Positions 26,731-32,448 of a DNA stretch of 32,448 bases are shown here, piece after piece. The position numbers and the translations under genes were made by a program. This DNA comes from Micractinium sp. NFX-FRZ (Eukaryota; Chlorophyta; Trebouxiophyceae; Chlorellales; Chlorellaceae): contig JAPTJF010000590.1 in the NCBI GenBank assembly GCA_029339195.1, forward strand, positions 1 to 32,448. The letters are read 5' to 3'. The notes below the pieces were generated by a model. The model was not told the origin of the DNA. It did no database searches and saw only the letters and a list, made by a program, of their open reading frames with translations. Each line of letters starts with the position of its first letter. Within the stretch, counting starts at the first letter, position 1.

Positions 26731-29700
26731 ATGGCGGCCCAAGGCGTGGCCTTCGCCCTGGAGGGCGCCAAGCTGCAGCTGGCGACTATCACCGTGCCAC
26801 TGGCAGCCCTGCCCGCGCAGTCAGCCGCCCAGCAGGCAGGGGAGGGCGACACCAGCAGCAGCCAGCCCGACCTGCTGCCGCCGCCGCTGCCACCTGCGTT
26901 CGCAGCGCTGGCGGCGGCACTGGCAGCGGTGCGTGCGGCGGCCACCCCGGCGCTGCCGTTTGCGGCGCACGTGCTGGGTGCTGATCAGCTGCGTGTTGTG
27001 TGTCAGAAGACACGAGTGGCAGATGTGTTCAAGCTGCTGCGTGGGAAGCAGGCGGCACTGGGCATTGCAGTCAAGGACGTCAAAAGCCATGTGTCGCTGG
27101 CGCCGCCGGCGGGGCAGGAGTTGGCAGCAGCATGTGCAGCAGGGCTGGCGGCAGCCCTGCAGCATGCTGGCTGGTGGCAGATGGACGAGGAGTGCCTGCT
27201 GAGTGCTAGCCCACTGGAGCCCTCTACTGACGGCCAGCCCACCACTTGCGCATCGGTACGGCTGCGGGTTCACGTGGCAGGGCCAGCAGCGCCCAAGGAG
27301 CCGCCCAAGCTGCTGCTGTTGGTGCTTCCTGGTGAGGTTGATGGCAGGGGGGCATGCCAGAAGACGTGGGAGGGGTTGCTGTCCACTCATGCATTGCCCC
27401 TGGAGCAGCAGCGCTGGAGGGAAGAGTGCTTGGGTGGCCATGGCACAGCTTCTGCCTTGCTCGCACTTCGAGGCTGAGCTGCCACCTCAACTTGGCTCAC
27501 TTGCGGCCTGTTTCACAGACACACATGTTCACCTGCCTGCACCCTGGTACCCTCTTCCCACAGAGCAAGTGGAGTTTCGGCACCCCGCCTGCCGGCCGGG
27601 CCTCAGCCTGGAGGAGCACAATGTGCGCATGGCAGGTGAGGCCGGCTCATTTGAGGCCTGCAAGGTTGTGACACACTGTCAGGGTTCAATGGAGGAAGAA
27701 GTGAGCAGCTGCTGAAATGCCAGCACTCAGCTTGCAAGTCCTACACAGTCTTGTTCTCTGACACTCATACTTACCCTCCCCGCACTGTCGTGCAGGCACG
27801 CTTTGCACGCTGCTACCCGACCTGCGCCCCGGGCTCGTGCAGCGTGTGCGCCCCGCCGACGCCGCCACCCTGGCGCGCTTGCGCCCGCTGTGGGCGGCGC
27901 ATGGCCAGCCGCTGCCAGCAGATGTGGAGAGGCTTGTGGATGTGTGCCTCGATTGCGACCCAGACGCTCCCAGCTTCCCCATTCCCACGTGCCGGGTGCT
28001 GGGGCAGTACGACCTGCAGAGCGTGGCTGCCAAGCGCAGCGCGCCGGGCGTGCAGGCGGCGCTGGCCAAGCTACGAGGTGGGTGCTGAGGGGCGGAGAGG
28101 GTGGAGGAGACGCGGGGGGGATGCTGCTGCTGCTGTTTGCCTGTCCCAAGCTGCTCTCCCTTGCCTCCCTACCCTTGCCTTCCTGCCCACTCCACCTCAA
28201 AATTGCCCTGCCATCTGCCCTCTTGCTCCTGAGCAGATGACGTGGCGGGCTCTCCCTTCAAGTTTCTGGGAGAGGGTGTGCGCCTGGGGGGCACGGCGCA
28301 CGAGTGGTACCCAGACGGCCCACCCCCGCTGACCGGGCGCCAGCTGGCAGCGGCTGCAGCAGCCGCAGAGGCAGCACCCACCGTAGTGTTCATGACTGCA
28401 CGGCAGCACGAGCAGCAGGCGCAGAAGCAGCAGGCCGACGAGGCCGGGCCAGCACTGGGGCCAGCCATTGATGTGGCAAGCTTCTCTGCTGCTCATGCGG
28501 GTGCTGGGGCGACGCAGCAGCGCCAGCGGAAGCAGTATGCGCCCATAGATCCAAAGCTGCAGGCCGCTTTTGATGAGGCCAAGCGCCAGCTGGCAGAAGC
28601 AGAGCGCCCACTTGGCACAGCGGCCGCAGCACGGCCAGCCGCAGACACAGCAGCAGCAGCCAGCACCAGCAAGCCGCAGCCCCTGGCCCTGCGCCAGGCT
28701 GCAGCAGCAGCAGCGGGCGGCGGAAGCCAGAGACCAGGCCTGCCTACAATTAAGAAAGTGGGTGCTGCGGCAACAGCAGGGGCAGCACCCAAGAAAGCAG
28801 CGGGTGGGCAGAAGCCGGCAGCTGGGCAGAAGCGGGCCGCTGGCGCCAAGCCCCCAGCGCCCAAGCGGCCCAAGGCAGCCGCTGCTGCTGCCACCGCCAG
28901 CGCTGCCAGCACTCCACGCGTTCCCGCTGCGCCCGGCTCCTCTGCCGAGAACGGTGAGTCGTCACAGGCTTGCGACAGCTGTGCATTAGAGGGAATGGGG
29001 CACCGCTGCCTGCAGCAGCTCTGCCACCGTAAAGAAGCCCCCTGCTTCATGAATGCAGGTGGCCTGCCTGCCTCGGTGGCAGTGGTAGCTGGTGCAGCAC
29101 CGCCCTCAGCAGCCAAGCCGGCGACTGGGCGCCCCCCACTGGCCGCCTCTGCTGCGGAGGGTGGTGGCATGGGAGCAGCTGGCACAGCTGGCGCAGGCAC
29201 AGCTGCTGCCCCCGGCGCGCCGCCCAAGGCGCCGGCCAAGCCACGCGCCAAGGCGGCAGACATCGACATTGCAGCCGGTAGGTGCCCAAGCACAAGGTGG
29301 CAAGGAGGGGCAGGAGATGTTGGTGGTTTAGGCTCGGTGTGCGGTTGCTTGACCTAAGCAAAGCTTGGCATTGTGCAGCCACGTCCTCCCGTGGCCCACG
29401 CCCTGCCAGGGTGGCCGACGCCCTGCCGGGCAGTCCCTCAGACCTCAGAGCTCAAGCTCTGAGGTCATCCTTCCTGCCCCCTGCCCTGTGCAGTGACAGC
29501 CAAGGTGCACCAGATGCACTCAGGGGGCACCCTGGGCAAGGTCACCATCCCAGAGCTGAAGGTGGGTCGGGCTGATTGATAGTGGCAGGACATCCGGAGT
29601 GTGCTTGCAGGGATGCTGCGGCACACACGTGACCGTTGGCTAGGAGCGCACACAGCGTGAGGGGCAGAGTTGCCTGGCACTGCACTCTGCCCACCCTTCA

Positions 29701-29916
29701 GTGTGCTCCTTCCTGTGGTCCCTACTCCCTGCTGCGGCCTGCCTGCAGGCCTACCTCAAGAGCATCAAGCAGCCAGTGGGAGGAAAGAAGGGGGATCTGG
29801 AGGAGCGGGTGCGGCAGAGCCTGGGAGGGGCAGCGGCGGGAGCAGGAGCGGTAGCAGGCACGCCGGCGCTGGCACCCGCAGCTGGAGTGGCAGACACGGC
29901 TGGGGCCATGGGGTAG
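26731..29916 (+). CDS. C18orf63-like (DUF4708-like) protein with C-terminal SAP domain
   Basis: Seven exons, in phase throughout: 26731-27331, 27564-27635, 27796-28077, 28237-28953, 29059-29277, 29494-29561, 29749-29916; 708 residues. Residues 1-320 are an ordered domain with FALEGAKLQLATITVPL, QLRVVCQKTRVADVFKLLRG, then CTLLPDLRPGLVQRV (228-242), GQPLPADVERLVDVCLDC and FPIPTCRVL. The order and spacing resemble vertebrate C18orf63 (DUF4708), a poorly understood germline-enriched protein; I rate that match about 0.6. Residues 345-640 are disordered Ala/Lys/Pro-rich, with a short helix (KLQAAFDEAKRQLAEAE, from 424) and NLS-like PAPKRPKAA (near 526). Residues 644-678 are a clear SAP motif (VTIPELKAYLKSI, GGKKGDLEERV), a DNA-binding module. 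A nuclear, DNA-associated role is inferred. It is divergent from MER3, so co-expression in meiosis is plausible. Confidence 0.82.
29441..29466. repeat. Perfect 12-bp inverted repeat, 2-nt loop
   Basis: Arms GACCTCAGAGCT and AGCTCTGAGGTC in intron 5 of the SAP-protein gene, about 28 bp before the acceptor, where branch point and pyrimidine tract would lie. Confidence 0.85.
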
Positions 29917-30205
29917 GCGAGTGTGGCTGGCAGGGCTGGCAGGCACGAGGTGGCGGGTTTGGCATGTGCCGTGCTGAGATGTGCTGCATGGCAACCGGGA
30001 CGTGTCTGCACCTGATTTGCACATGGAACAGTGATGAGATTGCATACATAGTGCAGGTATGTATTCAACTTGATGGCACAGGCAGGCAGTGAGGCGGGTC
30101 AGAATAGGCGAGCAACAGGCGCTCCAGTGCCCCCCCCCCCCCTTTCGACAAACCCTTGCTTGTGTCCATATACAGAGAGTCCTCTGGATGTGCACCGGTG
30201 CACAC
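29917..30205. other. Convergent intergenic region, presumed 3'UTRs
   Basis: Separates the plus-strand SAP-protein gene from the minus-strand unknown gene. No TGTAA was seen on either strand. It contains a 13-base C run at 30130-30142 and no credible ORF. Confidence 0.45.
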
Positions 30206-31755
30206 TCACTGCCAGTCGAAGGGCTCGAATGCATATGGCAGCCGCTCTGACGCCATGCCGGTCACCGAGCGGAGCGCGTCCACCAACTGCACGACGTAGG
30301 AGCGCAGCAGGGCGTGGGGGCAGCACGGACAGCCACGAGCCACACATGTGCATGCGTGCCTGCTCAACACGTGTGGCCTGCCTGGTGCAGCCAGCGCAGC
30401 ACCCCGAGCTCAACATGCCTGCACACTGCAGTGTGCAGCGCTGCCAGCGCAGGGCAGGGCAGGGCAGGGCAGGGCAGGGCAGGGCAGGGCATCAGCGCTG
30501 CTGCACGGCAAGACACCAGCGAGCAACGGGGTGCACTAGGAGGGACATGGCAGGGCCAGGGGCGCAATTTTTGGGGTGCACGTACCCGGTATCCAAACTT
30601 CAACTCGGCGTCGCTGAGAGGGTACTCTTCAGGGTCTGAGGCCTCGTACACATTGTTGACCTGCAGTGCAAGGCAAGGAAGAACAGGGAGGCAGGCGTGC
30701 ATGAGAGATGCATGCGTGCACTCCCCCCGGCAACCCTGAGGGTTGACGGGGAAGAACAAGGTTACAAGCATGAATGATTGATGCATGCGTGCACTCCCCC
30801 CCCCCTGATGCATCGCCCGCCATCTGCCTAGCTTCCCTGCTCCATGTCGCGTACAGCACCCAGCCCACGCGTCCCCCTTCCCACTCCCTTGCCCTGACCC
30901 ACCACCGCGATCTCCCAGTTGCTCATCCGGCTCCAGTCAAAGGTGTAGAAGCGCTTGACTGCTGTCTCCACCTCTTCTCGGCACTGCTCCTTGCTGTACG
31001 TGATGCCAGCTGGCATGTGCTGCTGCATCACCATCCATGCGGGCCAAGGCGTCAATGTGTAGCGCCTGGGCTAAGCAGGCTCAACCTGACGCGGCACGCT
31101 TTGCAGAAGCACACACTTGAGACGTGACCTGCTGAAAAGGCGGGACGGCAGCTGCTGGAAGGTTGCAACCGAGCACAGGTGTCGCCACCCAACGCACGCA
31201 GCTGCCTGGCAGCTGCTCACCTGCATGGTGTGCTGCAGCTTGAGGTAGCCCCCCTCTGTGCTGTCCTTGCAGTAGTGAGCCGTCATCGCCTCCAGCCGTG
31301 GGCGCAGCCTGAAGGGGGGCAGCAGCACGAGGCAGGGAGACAGTGAGGGTGAGCATCACCTGGAGGAGTGACCTTACGCTCAGGCAGGCTGCAGGGGCAT
31401 GGCGCCCGCCTAAGGGCGCAAGCAGTGTGGCTCACACTGGAGCCTGCAAGATTTGGAATTTCCTGACAGCCATGGCATGCACAGCAGCGCTGCTCGTACC
31501 TGGGCAGCCGCTCCTCCACGCCCTGCGCTTGGATGTCCCGCATCCAGCGGGGCGAATCAAAGCGCCCCGTCGCCGGGTTGCGAACCGCGTGCTGCAGCCA
31601 GCGCTCCATCCGCTGCTGCGGCGTGGCATCCTCTGGCAGCTTGGGTAGCGTGAACACGACGTCCTGCCCGCTGGGGTGGCCCTTGCATGCGCACAACAGC
31701 AGCGTGGTGCCGCAGAGCGCGCAGGGTGGGCGTCACTGTCGCCGGCGGCCGCCAT
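30206..31755 (-). CDS. Conserved-looking protein of unknown function, 5' end unresolved
   Basis: Four downstream exons are secure by phase: 31221-31308, 30903-31022, 30586-30660 and 30206-30286 (stop TGA). They are preceded by an exon ending at 31500. The joined protein reads through QRMERWLQHAVRNPATGRF, SPRWMRDIQAQGVEERLP, YCKDSTEGGYLKLQHTMQ, EEVETAVKRFYTFDWSRMSN and YEASDPEEYPLSDAELKFGY, and ends AFEPFDWQ. It is a soluble, aromatic-rich, mixed-charge protein of about 200 residues; I do not recognise a family. The start is a problem. The best-context ATG (31755, GAGAATGGCGG) is in another frame, and the coding frame meets a TGA at 31733-31735. A short intron from GTGACG (about 31736) to CTGCCAG (about 31639) would join them in phase but removes protein-like sequence containing a CALCG/CAC cysteine cluster. 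Alternatively an upstream exon exists. Confidence 0.6.
30421..30436. repeat. 16-bp perfect palindrome
   Basis: GCACACTGCAGTGTGC is self-complementary. It lies in the last intron of the unknown gene, 14 bp before the AGGGC array. Confidence 0.8.
30451..30490. repeat. (AGGGC)8 pentanucleotide repeat
   Basis: Eight perfect AGGGC units in the last intron of the unknown minus-strand gene; on the transcript the repeat is GCCCT. Confidence 0.95.
30670..30807. repeat. About 75-bp imperfect tandem duplication
   Basis: Two copies each contain GAAGAACA near the start, then a GCATGA element, then GATGCATGCGTGCACTCCCC. The array fills part of an intron of the unknown gene, next to the acceptor at 30660. 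Confidence 0.7.
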
Positions 31756-32182
31756 TCTCGACAGAGACTGGGTAACCCCCCTGCTGCGAGGGCCGGGCCT
31801 GCAGAGCTCTGTACCCGCGCAATTTGACACGGAGGGATTATTTGTGGCCCGGTTGGAGATGGCCCGGCAACTGCGGGAGCGCCGGTAGAGTCGCAAACAC
31901 GCAGGGAACTACGCCTTTAGTTCCGTGAGCTGCCGCAGATGCACAATTCAATATGCAGATGCAGCTAGGCGGGATGGCCCAAGACGTCATGATGAGCAGC
32001 GCTGCCCAGGGCTGCAGCGTGCCCGCCGCAAGCGGGCGCACCGTGCAGCCGCGATGTTGCCTTCTTGTGCTCCCTGTCAATGAGGAATGACACTTCATCT
32101 TATCAGCACTATTTGATGTGCGCTGTGTGGGTGGTCGGAAGCGCCGCAACACAGCACACCGCCTTTGCCTTCTTGATGACGG
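31756..32182. other. Intergenic, little recognisable
   Basis: Lies upstream of the unknown gene and downstream of the small ORF on the same strand, so it should hold the promoter of one and the 3'UTR of the other. Minus-strand ORFs here look non-coding. No polyadenylation signal or repeat was identified. Confidence 0.4.
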
Positions 32183-32359
32183 TCAGCTGGCTGGCACGGG
32201 CTTGCCGGCAAAGCGTGTGATCATGAGGTTGTTCACCTTGGCTATGAGCGGATTCGGAATCCAATCATTATATGTGTACCAAGGCAAGCAAGCACAGATG
32301 CTGGGAGCTCCATACGTGCGACGGTCATATGCCGCGGCCGCTCGCAGCGGCGCCAACAT
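32183..32359 (-). CDS. Possible 58-residue small protein
   Basis: An ATG at 32359 in the context CACCGCCATGTTGGCG opens 58 codons ending in TGA. The first 15 or so residues (MLAPLRAAAAYDRRTYGA) are basic and Ala/Arg-rich like an organelle presequence. The rest is well-composed: LPWYTYNDWIPNPL, then IAKVNNLMITRFAGKPVPAS. A CTTACAG acceptor-like site lies 40 bp upstream, so the ATG may sit in a second exon whose first exon is at or past the window edge. I do not recognise the family. A small organellar membrane-complex subunit is one possibility, purely by inference from size and composition. It could also be the last exon of a longer gene. Confidence 0.42.
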   Translation of the reverse strand: MLAPLRAAAAYDRRTYGAPSICACLPWYTYNDWIPNPLIAKVNNLMITRFAGKPVPAS

Positions 32360-32448
32360 GGCGGTGATGCAGCACCAGTGCCACCTAGACCGAACCCCCT
32401 GTAAGGCCCAGGCGGACAGGGCTCGCCCCGGGGCAGCCCGCGCCTCTG

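Noticed and set aside
26435..27202. 255-codon plus-strand ORF across the MER3/SAP promoter
   Set aside because: It overlaps MER3 exon 1 in antisense and the SAP-gene first exon out of frame; Arg/Trp/Cys-rich shadow composition.

Overview
The window is nuclear DNA of a GC-rich green alga, most likely a chlorophycean (Chlamydomonadales or Sphaeropleales). The evidence is dense short introns with GT(G/A)(G/A)G donors and CAG acceptors, TGTAA polyadenylation signals, Ala/Gln/Pro-rich low complexity, and a Ser-Pro hydroxyproline-rich-glycoprotein (HRGP) rod of volvocine cell-wall type. I rebuilt gene models by hand from splice sites. In the models marked firm, every exon junction keeps phase.

Layout, left to right. 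(1) Minus strand, 101-1885: 5' part of a helical, HEAT/ARM-looking protein of unknown function, running off the left edge. (2) Minus, 2561-5554: a 369-residue, 7-exon protein equal to only the C-terminal HAT half of the rRNA-processing factor Rrp5/PDCD11. (3) Plus, 6257-7976: a 4-exon, 288-residue alpha/beta hydrolase of the DUF1749 type. (4) Minus, 8894-17279: a 20-exon, 1115-residue secreted subtilase with an extra Cys-rich segment, a PPC-like domain and a long proline rod; its 3' end converges on gene 3. (5) Minus, 17817-26537: a 24-exon, 1321-residue meiotic crossover helicase MER3/HFM1. (6) Plus, 26731-29916: a 7-exon, 708-residue SAP-domain protein whose N-terminal region resembles vertebrate C18orf63 (DUF4708). 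It is divergent from MER3 across only 193 bp. (7) Minus, 30206 to about 31755: an unrecognised soluble protein with an unresolved 5' end. (8) Minus, 32183-32359: a possible 58-residue small protein.

The genes do not form one pathway, but two arrangements stand out. MER3 and the C18orf63-like SAP protein share one compact bidirectional promoter, which makes the latter a candidate meiotic factor. The subtilase has the architecture of an enzyme tethered in, or acting on, a glycoprotein wall.

The introns also carry structure. At least six, in four genes, contain decayed copies of an adjoining exon edge with its splice site. Three introns use GC donors in the context CAG|GCAAG. Several introns hold perfect palindromes or hairpins. 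No tRNA, rRNA, CRISPR array or intact transposon was seen.
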